This document shows, one piece after another, positions 27,211 to 35,335 of a stretch of 64,000 bases of DNA (the stretch's first letter is position 1; every line of letters starts with the position of its first letter). The notes beneath the pieces were generated by a model. The model did not search any database. It had not been told where the DNA came from and saw only the letters and a list, made by a program, of their open reading frames with translations. The translations under genes and the position numbers were made by a program. This DNA comes from DAOUFU01 sp034429275 (lineage in GTDB: Bacteria; Chloroflexota; Anaerolineae; Aggregatilineales; Aggregatilineaceae), in NCBI GenBank assembly GCA_034429275.1, contig DAOUFU010000100.1, positions 1 through 64,000 of the forward strand. The letters are read 5' to 3'.

Positions 27211-28308
27211 TTACCCCTCCTGAGCCAGGAATTCGTTCATGGCGGCGAAGAGTTCTTCGAGGTCGGCGGGCATCGTGTCGCCCATGTGCGCGATGCGGAG
27301 AGTCTGGCCCTTGAGCTTGCCGTAGCCATTGGAGATGTTCATGTGGCGGGTGGCCAGGAAGCTGTTCAGGGCGGCGATGTCGATGTTGCGCGTGTTGCTG
27401 ATGGTTGACACCGTCGGCGAGTGATAGCCTTCCTCGGAGAACATCTCGAAACCGGCTTCCCTGGCCCAGGCGCGGGTCATGTTGGCCATGACCTCGTGAC
27501 GGGCAAAACGTGCTTCCAACCCTTCGGCCAGGATGTCGTCAAGCTGCTTGTCGGCGGCGAACATCAATGAGACCGGCGGCGTGGCAGGCGTGTTGTTCTT
27601 CTGGTGGTGTTTGTCGATCTCGATGACGTCGAAGTAGTAGCCGCGATTGGTGACACTCTTGGCGCGCTCCAGGACGGCAGGCGAGACGGCTCCAAAAGCC
27701 ATTCCGGGCGGCAGAGCGAACGCTTTCTGCGTACTGGTCAGGCACACGTCGATGCCCCAGGCGTCGGTATCGACCTTTGCCCCAGCATAGATGCTGACCA
27801 CGTCCACGAAGAACAGGGTATCCGGGTAATCCTTCAGAATCTCGGCGTATTCCGACACCGGGTTGGTGACGCCGGTGCTGGTTTCGTTCATCACGCAAGC
27901 GACCGCGTCGTAATGCTGACGTTTGAGTGCATCGGCCAGTTGTTCGGGCTTGACGGCCTTACCCCAGTCAACCGCGATCACGTCGGTGTCTTTGCCGTTG
28001 AGCTGGCTGACTTCTGCCCACCGCTCACTGAATGCGCCGCAGGTCAGATGCAGGATTTTGTGCCCATCGCGGACACCGCAGCGCGAGGCTGATTCCCAAA
28101 TACCTGTGCCGGACGAGGTGTAAATGTAGACCGGGTTTTGGGTGTAGAAGGTTTGCTGGAGCTTGGGCTGAATTCGCGCGTACAGCGCCGCGAATGCCTT
28201 CGAGCGATGGCCGATCATCCATTCGGTTTGAGCCTCCAGGATCTCGCGCCTCACCTCTACCGGTCCGGGAATAAATAGGCGGATGTGCTCGTCTTGTTTC
28301 GGAGACAT
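27211..28308 (-). CDS. Class V PLP aminotransferase (alanine-glyoxylate / serine-pyruvate type)
   Basis: 365-residue PLP enzyme. The opening RLFIPGPVEV, the SSGTGIWE cofactor segment, Asp169 in FFVDVVS and the Schiff-base Lys195 in TSTQKAFALPPG are typical of the alanine-glyoxylate/serine-pyruvate group. It is co-transcribed with serA and precedes it, so it may supply the transamination step of serine synthesis or connect serine with glyoxylate; this is inference. ATG 28308 has GGAGGG upstream. Confidence 0.85.
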   Translation of the reverse strand: MSPKQDEHIRLFIPGPVEVRREILEAQTEWMIGHRSKAFAALYARIQPKLQQTFYTQNPVYIYTSSGTGIWESASRCGVRDGHKILHLTCGAFSERWAEVSQLNGKDTDVIAVDWGKAVKPEQLADALKRQHYDAVACVMNETSTGVTNPVSEYAEILKDYPDTLFFVDVVSIYAGAKVDTDAWGIDVCLTSTQKAFALPPGMAFGAVSPAVLERAKSVTNRGYYFDVIEIDKHHQKNNTPATPPVSLMFAADKQLDDILAEGLEARFARHEVMANMTRAWAREAGFEMFSEEGYHSPTVSTISNTRNIDIAALNSFLATRHMNISNGYGKLKGQTLRIAHMGDTMPADLEELFAAMNEFLAQEG

Positions 28309-28351
28309 GCAAGAACCCTCCTTGAATTGGGAATAGCCCACAATGACAATG

Positions 28352-28370
28352 AACGGGCGTGATGCCCGTT
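28352..28370 (-). terminator. Hairpin between the isomerase and aminotransferase genes
   Basis: AACGGGC (28352-28358) and GCCCGTT (28364-28370) form a 7-bp stem with a 5-base loop. On the minus strand a weak T-rich stretch follows. It may end the isomerase transcript or attenuate read-through into the serA operon. Confidence 0.4.
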
Positions 28371-28392
28371 GTGTAGTCTTGCAGATAATTAC

Positions 28393-29472
28393 TTAACTGT
28401 GAGCGGCAAGCTGTTCTTTCAGCTCAATAATGGGCGCGATCTCCGTCGGATCGGCCCCATAGGCGATGGCGGCATAGTAGCTCAGGTAGTCGCCATACTG
28501 GATGGCATGCATCATCTGAGCCAGCGCGCTGGTCCCCTGCGGCTTGAAGGTATCGGTCATGATGCCATTTTGCAGGCACATCTTCAGGGTTAGCTCGTGG
28601 CGCAGCAGCACGCGCGGATGATCCAGTGTGGGCGACATGATGAACACCGCCGTCATCTTGATCATTTGCTCCGCCGGAAAGCCAATGCCAACAACGGCGT
28701 TATGGTTAGCTTCGGGCATGGGTTCCCACTGCGCCCAGACTTTCGCGTTTTCGTTGAGCTGGCCCTTCCAGCGCTGGGCGATGGGGGCAAAGAACCCACC
28801 GCCCCAGAAGACCGGGATTCGCCCGATGAGCTGGCCTGCGCCCCGCTTGGCCGGGTTGGTGGCGAGCGGACTCTCCGCTCCATAGAGGGCGCGTTGAGCT
28901 GTGAGCAACGCTACCCCTTCGGCCAGGTCGCTTTCCAGCGATGGGGCCAGGCCCAGCCGGTGAACCAGGCCGATCAACAGGCCAAAGCTCCATCCGAGGG
29001 CAGCACGCGGTTGGCTCTTATAATCGAACAGCCAGAGCGGATGCCCATGCTGTCGGGCGTAATCGGCCAGTTGGCCGCCAGTGGTGATGGCCAGCAGCCT
29101 TACCCCCCGCGTTTCCGCTTCGTGGACGGCGGCAATCGTTTCTTCGGTGTTGCCGGAAAAGCTGCTGGCAATCACCAGTGTATCGGGTCCGGCGACGAAC
29201 GCGGGCAGGTCGTAGCCCCGGATCACGATAAACGGCACCGCAGACGAGCGACTGATCAGGGCGGCGGTCAGGTCGCCGCCGATAGCGGAGCCACCCATGC
29301 CACACAGCACGATCAGGCGCGGTTGACGGTGGGATTCGGGCAAGGGCAGAGTCTGGGCATGGTGCCAGGCGTTTTGGAACTGCGTGGGCAGCGCGTCGAT
29401 GTGACCGAGCATGTTATCCCGGTCAATTTCAAGCATTCGGCTGCGATCATCGAGATTCAGGTCGTTGCTCAT
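28393..29472 (-). CDS. Bifunctional phosphoglucose/phosphomannose isomerase
   Basis: 359-residue SIS-domain enzyme of the archaeal/bacterial PGI/PMI group, which interconverts fructose 6-phosphate with glucose 6-phosphate and mannose 6-phosphate. The substrate loops CGMGGSAIGGD and ASSFSGNTEET are clear. ATG 29472 has GAGGGA close upstream; a TTG at 29484 is in frame but less likely. It could supply the route for mannose released by the beta-mannosidase encoded at 40.3 kb (inference). Confidence 0.9.
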   Translation of the reverse strand: MSNDLNLDDRSRMLEIDRDNMLGHIDALPTQFQNAWHHAQTLPLPESHRQPRLIVLCGMGGSAIGGDLTAALISRSSAVPFIVIRGYDLPAFVAGPDTLVIASSFSGNTEETIAAVHEAETRGVRLLAITTGGQLADYARQHGHPLWLFDYKSQPRAALGWSFGLLIGLVHRLGLAPSLESDLAEGVALLTAQRALYGAESPLATNPAKRGAGQLIGRIPVFWGGGFFAPIAQRWKGQLNENAKVWAQWEPMPEANHNAVVGIGFPAEQMIKMTAVFIMSPTLDHPRVLLRHELTLKMCLQNGIMTDTFKPQGTSALAQMMHAIQYGDYLSYYAAIAYGADPTEIAPIIELKEQLAAHS

Positions 29473-29632
29473 GGCATCCCTCAACGGCAGATTGTGATAG
29501 ATTTCTCAACCTGCACCTTCCATTTTAACGTAGGCTGATATGCAGGGTTCGGTCAATCGATACTAATCGTAGCGCATTCCGATCATTTCAGACAGGGTGT
29601 AAGGTCAAGATTATTGGGCAGATTGCCGGAGG

Positions 29633-30136
29633 TTACGCGGTATACCAGAGACTCAGAAGAAAAATCACCAGAATCAGCAGCCCTGCGCTGAACTCGGTGA
29701 ATGCGCTCAACAGATAGACGTTTAGTGCATTTTGACCAGCCCGGATCGCCGGGTCTAATTCCCGGTGGCGCAGCATCTCGAAGGCGAGGGCACCGAGCAC
29801 CATGCCGATCACCGTGCCACAGATCGGAATAGGGATCAGGAAAGTGGCCAGAAAACCGCCGGTAATGCTCCCCAATGAGGCCAGGCACGATCCTCCGCGC
29901 ATCTTCAGGCCGATCACCTGCATCCAGAAATCGGCAGTCGAGCCGACAACCATGATCGCCGTCATAGCGAACACGGCCAGAAAGGTCACGCGTTCCAGGC
30001 CGGTGAAGGCGGCATAGGCGCAGCCCAGGCCCCAGACTACGACCGGTCCAGGGATGAACGGCACAAACGCCAGCAGTGTGCTCAGCGACATGGCCACGAT
30101 CACCAGAATAAGGATGGTTGATTCTGCCAATCCCAC
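29633..30136 (-). CDS. DUF456-like small membrane protein
   Basis: 167 residues with four or five hydrophobic helices and the glycine-rich LGSITGGFLATF segment, matching the DUF456 family of unknown function. The start is uncertain: GTG 30136 follows a GGAG at 11 bases and begins where the hydrophobic sequence starts. An in-frame ATG at 30187 would add a stretch without family character. Confidence 0.65.
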   Translation of the reverse strand: MGLAESTILILVIVAMSLSTLLAFVPFIPGPVVVWGLGCAYAAFTGLERVTFLAVFAMTAIMVVGSTADFWMQVIGLKMRGGSCLASLGSITGGFLATFLIPIPICGTVIGMVLGALAFEMLRHRELDPAIRAGQNALNVYLLSAFTEFSAGLLILVIFLLSLWYTA

Positions 30137-30236
30137 AGTGCACTGCACTCCAACCGGGCGGCCTGGTTCCACATATCGCCCCAGCATAGCCCATGTTTGC
30201 CGAAACGCCCACCTTTCAGGCGCGGGAAATGCGTGA

Positions 30237-30932
30237 TTAGCTCAGCAGGTAATCGGCGAGGTGGCATACCAGCGCGGCATAACGCTCGTCGCGGGTCGTG
30301 CTTTGGGTATCTAGTTGATGGAATTCGCGGGCGAGGGCGGGTTGCTCGTGCGCGAGCAGCTTGAGATCGGTGTGGATAAGGCGGCGGAACAGGTCGAGGG
30401 TGTTTAGCGTGCTGAGATGGCGGCCCAGATGATCTCCCCGCGTGCTGGCGACACTCAATTCGACTGCCACGCGGCATTCGCGCCGGGGGAAAAACGCGAT
30501 CGGGACCATACAGCTCATCTCCCAACTGCCGAAGTTGCGGGCAGGCGAGATGAGCGGCGTGCGGTGTTCGAAAAACGGCGGCTGGTGCGGCTCGCCGATC
30601 CGGCAGACCTGGATCACCGACTCGGCGCGACCATTAATCACATCGAGCATATTGTAGAGGCGCAAGAAGCCACGTTCGGGCAGACTGGTGCCGATGTCGT
30701 ACAGGTGCGCGCCCATGACGGCATGGTTGGGGCGGATGGTGTGACGGGTGGCGTTGACAAACTGCTGGAGCCGGTTGCCGCACTGGGGGCAGGCCAGGGT
30801 GTTATAGGCAGCATTGGTCAGCGAGGCGGTGAATTCGGTCCCGCAGATCGCGCAGAGCAGCTCGGTCTCGACTTCTCCTCGCCAGGGCAGGCCGCCAGGA
30901 GCATAGACGGAAAACAACCGGTTGGCGGTCAT
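30237..30932 (-). CDS. Zinc-ribbon (CpXC-like) protein of unknown function
   Basis: 231 residues from ATG 30932; a GTG at 30977 would add 15. The N-terminal third has two Cys pairs, CAICG and CPQCG, forming a zinc ribbon like that of CpXC-domain proteins. The remainder is helical with no motif I know. The GTG lies right at the predicted transcription start, so the leaderless longer form cannot be excluded. Confidence 0.65.
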   Translation of the reverse strand: MTANRLFSVYAPGGLPWRGEVETELLCAICGTEFTASLTNAAYNTLACPQCGNRLQQFVNATRHTIRPNHAVMGAHLYDIGTSLPERGFLRLYNMLDVINGRAESVIQVCRIGEPHQPPFFEHRTPLISPARNFGSWEMSCMVPIAFFPRRECRVAVELSVASTRGDHLGRHLSTLNTLDLFRRLIHTDLKLLAHEQPALAREFHQLDTQSTTRDERYAALVCHLADYLLS

Positions 30933-30982
30933 CCTTTGGTCCCACGTGATAGTGATGCGCACAGGTGGCTGATTCACAGCGA

Positions 30983-31009
30983 ATTGTACTCTGAATTGTG
31001 TACAGACAA
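30983..31009 (-). promoter_or_regulatory. Promoter of the zinc-ribbon gene
   Basis: On the minus strand, TTGTCT (31004-31009) and TACAAT (30983-30988) are spaced 15 bases, close to the optimum. It sits in the divergent region shared with lexA. Confidence 0.5.
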
Positions 31010-31087
31010 AACTCCGGTGCGTATTGCTCTCCGATCTGGACGTACAGGGTTATCGCAGGCGAGTTAACCGCCTATTAACACGATTAC

Positions 31088-31117
31088 TTGACACCGAACA
31101 TGAGTTCGCTTTATAAT
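31088..31117 (+). promoter_or_regulatory. lexA promoter
   Basis: Consensus TTGACA (31088-31093) and consensus TATAAT (31112-31117) with an 18-base spacer. The predicted transcription start is about 40 bases before the lexA ATG. Confidence 0.85.
31095..31108 (+). promoter_or_regulatory. SOS box (LexA operator)
   Basis: CGAACATGAGTTCG is a palindrome of the GAAC-N4-GTTC type used by Gram-positive LexA. It lies exactly between the -35 and -10 boxes of lexA, so LexA binding should block its own promoter. Confidence 0.85.
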
Positions 31118-31163
31118 TTCTTTAACATTTAGAACTACTGTGCGAATGCACCGGAGCAGGCGT

Positions 31164-31847
31164 ATGGCGAGAAAGAACGAACTTTCTACCCGCCAGAAGA
31201 ATATTCTGGCCTTCATCCAGCAGTTCCTTGCCACAGAGGGCTTCCCGCCCACGATCCGCGAAATCGGCGAGGCAGTAGGCATTGCCTCTACCTCGGTGGT
31301 GAACTACAACCTCAACAAACTCGAAGACCTCGGTTATATTGAGCGGGCGCGCGAAGTCTCGCGCGGGCTGCGGCTGTTGAACCCCGACGAATCCGCGCAG
31401 GTCCCGGTCACTTTCGCCGATCCAGGCAGCCTGGTGCACGTGCCGCTGGTGGGGAAGATCGCCGCCAGCATGCCCGTGCCGATCCCTGGCGAAGACTTCG
31501 GTTACTACTATGACACCGACGATCTGATCGAGGTGCCGCAGGCCATGATCGGCACATACAAGCCGGACGAACTGTTCGCGCTGCGTGTGACCGGCGACTC
31601 GATGATTGACGCCATGGTCGCCGACGGCGATATTGTTGTGCTCAAGCGGCAGAATGTCGCCCAAAATGGCGATATGGTCGCCGTGTGGCTCACCCCGCGC
31701 GGCGAGACCACGCTTAAGCACTATTTTCTGGAAGGCAAACAAGTCCGGCTGCAGCCCGCCAACCCGACGATGGCCCCCATCTACGTCTCTGCCGACGAGG
31801 TGAACATCCAGGGCCGGGTGCTCGCCATTCTGCGCACGCTGCACTAG
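31164..31847 (+). CDS. lexA: LexA SOS repressor
   Basis: 227-residue repressor. The N-terminal winged helix (about 1-70) has LSTRQKNILAFIQ and PPTIREIGEAVGI. The C-terminal self-cleavage domain has Ser146 in GDSMID and Lys185 in TTLKHY. The scissile region reads GKIAAS instead of the usual A-G, giving Ala101-Ser102. ATG 31164 has GGAG 7 bases upstream. An SOS box in the promoter implies autoregulation; DNA damage would trigger RecA-stimulated cleavage. Confidence 0.94.
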   Translation: MARKNELSTRQKNILAFIQQFLATEGFPPTIREIGEAVGIASTSVVNYNLNKLEDLGYIERAREVSRGLRLLNPDESAQVPVTFADPGSLVHVPLVGKIAASMPVPIPGEDFGYYYDTDDLIEVPQAMIGTYKPDELFALRVTGDSMIDAMVADGDIVVLKRQNVAQNGDMVAVWLTPRGETTLKHYFLEGKQVRLQPANPTMAPIYVSADEVNIQGRVLAILRTLH

Positions 31848-32085
31848 CGCCGCGAGGAGTTTTCTACGCCGGGTTACAGGTTAGTCGGGCGCTGGTGCTG
31901 TGCTTTCTGATCGCCTGATTCCCGCACCCCTCAGGATTTTGGCTGTGGGGGAAGAGCTTTGGATTCCTGCCTGCTCTCCGATCATGACGCGCCGCCCGGC
32001 GCGTTGTGTGTTTCTGGGTCGGCGGCGCATCCCCTCTTGTGCTAAAACCTGGGCACGTGACTCTTCAGGAAGAAAGGGGCAAACG

Positions 32086-32544
32086 ATGCCTGCTATTGGA
32101 GACCAGGCGCCAGATTTTGCGCTCAAAAACCAGGATGGCAAGATAGTCCGACTCAGCGATTTTCGCGGGCGAAAGGTGGTCTTGTTTGCATACCCCAAGG
32201 CCGGGACCAGCGGCTGCACGACTCAGGCGTGCGGCTTGCGCGATCAATTCCCGCGTATCGAGAGTGCCAACGCGGTGGTGTTGGGTTTGAGTCCTGATGC
32301 ACCGGATGATCTGCGGAAGTGGAAAGACCAGGAACGCCTGCCCTATGACCTGCTCTCCGACCCCGATCACGCCGTGCTGGAAGCCTGGGGCGCGTGGGGC
32401 GAAAAATCCATGTACGGTAAGTCGTATATGGGCGTGATCCGCTCGCACTGGATCATCGACGAAGAAGGACGGATCGCAGATGCCCGGATCAAGGTCAGCC
32501 CGACCGAGAGTGTCGAGCTGGTGACGCAGTTCCTGGCCGGTTAG
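32086..32544 (+). CDS. bcp: Thiol peroxidase, BCP-type peroxiredoxin
   Basis: 152-residue peroxiredoxin that reduces hydroperoxides with thiols. The peroxidatic Cys44 is in GTSGCTTQAC, and Cys49 is placed as the resolving Cys of atypical 2-Cys BCP proteins. The usual T-P-G-C is T-S-G-C here. ATG 32086 has AAAGGGG upstream. The 238 bases between lexA and this gene hold no clear feature. Confidence 0.9.
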   Translation: MPAIGDQAPDFALKNQDGKIVRLSDFRGRKVVLFAYPKAGTSGCTTQACGLRDQFPRIESANAVVLGLSPDAPDDLRKWKDQERLPYDLLSDPDHAVLEAWGAWGEKSMYGKSYMGVIRSHWIIDEEGRIADARIKVSPTESVELVTQFLAG

Positions 32545-32612
32545 GACGATCTCTTCAGGACATTCAACGCATCGCCGGAGCACCCGGCTCAAACGGGCGC
32601 TTCGGCGCTTTA

Positions 32613-33401
32613 TTATCCCATGATGGCAAATGCAGTCAGCACCAGCAAGCCGCCCGCATACAGCGCTGCGAACAATCCCCAATGCTCCACCGGGTTGTTG
32701 TCCACCAGGATCAGGCCGCTTTCGACACTTGCATCCGGCTCGATCTTGTAAGCCGGGCTGATGAACCAGGCCAGCACCACTCCGCCGACCAGCCCGCCGA
32801 TGTGACCGGCGTTGTCGATGCCGAATTTACCCATGCCAGCAGCCGAGACGAACCCCTGAATCATGATGAGCACCATCAAAATGATCATCTGGCTGAGATG
32901 CTGACGGCCCGCCCGACCATGCAGGTCGCGGTGCAGGTAAAAATAGACCATATCAGCCCCGAAGACAGCAAAGATCGCGCCGGAGGCTCCCACCGAGAGC
33001 GCATCGGTGAAGACCAGGCTGGCCAGCGACCCGGTCAGCCCGCCTAGCAGATAAATCAATGCAAAACGCGCTGTGCCATACAGCCCTTCGACATCGCGGC
33101 CCAGCATCAGCAGCGCCCACCCGTTGAAGAAGATGTGCATCAGGTCCAGGTGGAGGAACATCGCCGTGAACAGACGATAGTACTCCCCCTCACGGATCAA
33201 GGCATTGATCTTGCCCCAATCGTACAAGAACTGGGTCTGGCGCAGTTCGGGCAGCGAGGAATAGTAGGCAAAGATCAAGACATTGACGGCGAGCAGCGCG
33301 TAGGTCAGCACCGGGCGAACCATGGGCAGCCGCATCATCAGGTGCTGAGGCACGGGGTCGCTCATAGGATCGCTGGGGGGCGGGGAAGGTTCACGGTTCA
33401 T
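32613..33401 (-). CDS. Rhomboid intramembrane serine protease
   Basis: 262-residue membrane protease with six or seven transmembrane helices. The catalytic dyad is seen as Ser in GASGAIFAVFG and His in DNAGHIGG; HIFFNGWAL carries the conserved loop. It cleaves transmembrane segments within the bilayer. The N-terminal 25 residues are Pro-rich and cytoplasmic. It is convergent with bcp and probably monocistronic. Confidence 0.92.
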   Translation of the reverse strand: MNREPSPPPSDPMSDPVPQHLMMRLPMVRPVLTYALLAVNVLIFAYYSSLPELRQTQFLYDWGKINALIREGEYYRLFTAMFLHLDLMHIFFNGWALLMLGRDVEGLYGTARFALIYLLGGLTGSLASLVFTDALSVGASGAIFAVFGADMVYFYLHRDLHGRAGRQHLSQMIILMVLIMIQGFVSAAGMGKFGIDNAGHIGGLVGGVVLAWFISPAYKIEPDASVESGLILVDNNPVEHWGLFAALYAGGLLVLTAFAIMG

Positions 33402-33511
33402 GGAGCGCTCGATTCTGGCAGTGGGGATGGGCAGTATCCAAATATGCGCAGATTGTAGCTAAAAATCGCCCTGTTTTGCCTATGAAGACCATTAGAAAAC
33501 CGGCAGAGCGC

Positions 33512-33539
33512 TTGACATCGGCCTGCTGCGTGCTAAGCT
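33512..33539 (+). promoter_or_regulatory. Promoter of the FmdB-type zinc-ribbon gene
   Basis: Consensus TTGACA (33512-33517), then TGC plus TAAGCT (33534-33539) with a 16-base spacer, which is an extended -10 arrangement. Confidence 0.5.
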
Positions 33540-33585
33540 GGCAGTGTGTATTGAGAGTGTGACTATTGCGGAGAATACACAGCTT

Positions 33586-34026
33586 ATGCCAGCTTACGAA
33601 TTTCGCTGCAATTCCTGCTCGCGGCGGGTGATTCTGCGCTACAAGACCATAGCCGAGTATGAAGCAGCAAGGCATACCTGCCCACACTGCGGCGGCACCG
33701 ATCTCACGCGACTGATCGGGCGGGTGGCGATTGCGCGCTCGCCGCTGTCGCGCCTGATGGGCGGCGGGTCGGACGACGATATGGGGGACGATGTGCTGGA
33801 TGACCTCGATAACGCCGATCCGCGCACGCTGGGCCGGATGCTGCGCGAGATGAGCGCCGAAGTCGGCGAGGACATTGGGCCGGAGTTCGACGAGGTGGTG
33901 ACTCGATTGGAACGTGGAGAAGACCCCGAAAGCATCGAAGCGAGCCTGCCCGAATTGAGCGACATGCCAGGGGATTCCCCCGGCGGCGCACCCGAGTCGC
34001 CGAGCCTGGGCGGAGACGATTTCTGA
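33586..34026 (+). CDS. FmdB-type zinc-ribbon protein
   Basis: 146 residues. The N-terminal domain MPAYEFRCNSC...CPHCGG is the FmdB/CxxC zinc-ribbon family (putative regulatory proteins). The C-terminal two thirds are acidic and probably disordered. The function of the family is not well defined. ATG 33586 begins exactly at the family's normal N-terminus. Confidence 0.83.
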   Translation: MPAYEFRCNSCSRRVILRYKTIAEYEAARHTCPHCGGTDLTRLIGRVAIARSPLSRLMGGGSDDDMGDDVLDDLDNADPRTLGRMLREMSAEVGEDIGPEFDEVVTRLERGEDPESIEASLPELSDMPGDSPGGAPESPSLGGDDF

Positions 34027-34043
34027 GCGTGCCGGGCGTGTAA

Positions 34044-34667
34044 TCAGCCAGATCGCTGGGCCACCACGGCGCAAATCTCGGCGTGGATGGCGTCGGGCGT
34101 GCCCAGCGCTGAAATCGTCACCCAGCGCGCCGGGTCTTCGGCGATCAGTGCCAGGTAACCCTCACGCACGCGCCGGTGAAAATCGAGCGATTGCGCGTCC
34201 ATGCGGTTCCATTCCGCGCCATGCTGTGCGGCCTGTTCGCGCCGCGCGAGTCCATCCTCGGCAGTGATATCGAGGTAGATGGTGAGATCGGGCTTCAATC
34301 CGCCGGTAGCGAAAGCCAGGATTGTACGCAGGGTGGGCAGGTCCAGCCGGTGGCCGTACCCCTGGTAGGCGAGCGTGCTGTCGGCATAGCGGTCACAGAT
34401 CACGGTTTCACCGCGCGCCAGGCGTGGCAGAATCGCCTCGTGCACCAGTTGCGCGCGCGAAGCAGCGTAAAGCAGTATCTCGGTATGGGGATGCATCCCT
34501 TCGTTTTTGAGATCGTGCAGCACGCTGCGAATCTGGTTGCCGATCGAAGTGCCGCCCGGTTCGCGCGTGAGAAAGACGGCGCGCCCGGCGGCGCTCAGGT
34601 GATCGGCCAGGCGGCGTGCCTGGGTCGTCTTGCCGCTTCCATCCGGCCCCTCAAAAGTGATGAACAT
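34044..34667 (-). CDS. tmk: Thymidylate kinase
   Basis: 207-residue kinase converting dTMP to dTDP, required for dTTP supply. The P-loop EGPDGSGKTT, the REPGG loop and the DRYADSTLAYQG motif are all present, and the length is normal. It lies 19 bases after the next gene upstream on the same strand, so the two are probably co-transcribed. Confidence 0.95.
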   Translation of the reverse strand: MFITFEGPDGSGKTTQARRLADHLSAAGRAVFLTREPGGTSIGNQIRSVLHDLKNEGMHPHTEILLYAASRAQLVHEAILPRLARGETVICDRYADSTLAYQGYGHRLDLPTLRTILAFATGGLKPDLTIYLDITAEDGLARREQAAQHGAEWNRMDAQSLDFHRRVREGYLALIAEDPARWVTISALGTPDAIHAEICAVVAQRSG

Positions 34668-34686
34668 GGCTGGTCACCCTGGTGGA

Positions 34687-35202
34687 TCAATACACGTCAA
34701 ACGTGACTTTTTCGCGCCAGGCGCGGTTGAGCTTCAGCAGCCCCAGTATTTTGCCCTCGATCCAGACCGTCACGTCACCGGTGTAGGTGCCGGGCTGTAG
34801 CCCTTTGAGCGAGAAGGTTACGGTCAGCGTGCCATCGGCGGGCAGGTACTTATACACACGATATTCCTGCCAGTCGCCATAGTAGGGATATGAGTGGGAT
34901 TTGACGCTGCGGAAGGTAGGTTCTACCGCTTGCACGCTTGCGCCGTCCAGCAAGGTCTCACCGAGTCCCACGCCGACGATGGTGACGCCTGCGGTGTCTA
35001 TGTTGTGGATGTCCACCGTGAGGGTGAAGGGCTCGCCCGCTTTCACACGGTTGGGGGTAAACAGGGGGGTCACCGCCAGGGTATCCGGCTCATCACCTAT
35101 ATGCAGCGCGGCGGCGATGCCTACCACGCAGCCCACCAGCACACCCACCAGCACGATCAGCAGCCCACAGCCTTTGAATAGCCTTGCGAGTTTTCCCCAC
35201 AT
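34687..35202 (-). CDS. Membrane-anchored beta-sandwich protein, unknown
   Basis: 171 residues: one N-terminal transmembrane helix (about 8-32) and an exported domain with alternating strands, containing AGEPFTLTVDIHN, a segment that resembles CARDB- or Ig-like folds. I do not recognise a specific function. ATG 35202 has AAAGGA upstream; ATG 35211 is too close to it. It precedes tmk. Confidence 0.65.
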   Translation of the reverse strand: MWGKLARLFKGCGLLIVLVGVLVGCVVGIAAALHIGDEPDTLAVTPLFTPNRVKAGEPFTLTVDIHNIDTAGVTIVGVGLGETLLDGASVQAVEPTFRSVKSHSYPYYGDWQEYRVYKYLPADGTLTVTFSLKGLQPGTYTGDVTVWIEGKILGLLKLNRAWREKVTFDVY

Positions 35203-35335
35203 GGCAACCATCCTTTCGTACAGTGTACTCGGCATATAAGCCTCGCCGGTCCTGATCGACCGGCGAGTATGCTCACTGTTGGAATTGTACCGGCAGAGCG
35301 CTCGCCGTGCCAGCGCTCACCTGCCGGGGCAATGA

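Noticed and set aside
29583..30212. 209-codon frame overlapping the DUF456-like gene
   Set aside because: Same strand, different frame; the overlapping frame with hydrophobic helices and DUF456-like glycine pattern is the credible one.
31131..31148. Second SOS box after the lexA -10 box
   Set aside because: Only the left half (GAAC) fits; the right half has mismatches at two positions, so it is noted only as a half site.
31848..32085. Gene or RNA between lexA and bcp
   Set aside because: No convincing start, promoter pair or stable structure could be identified in the 238 bases.
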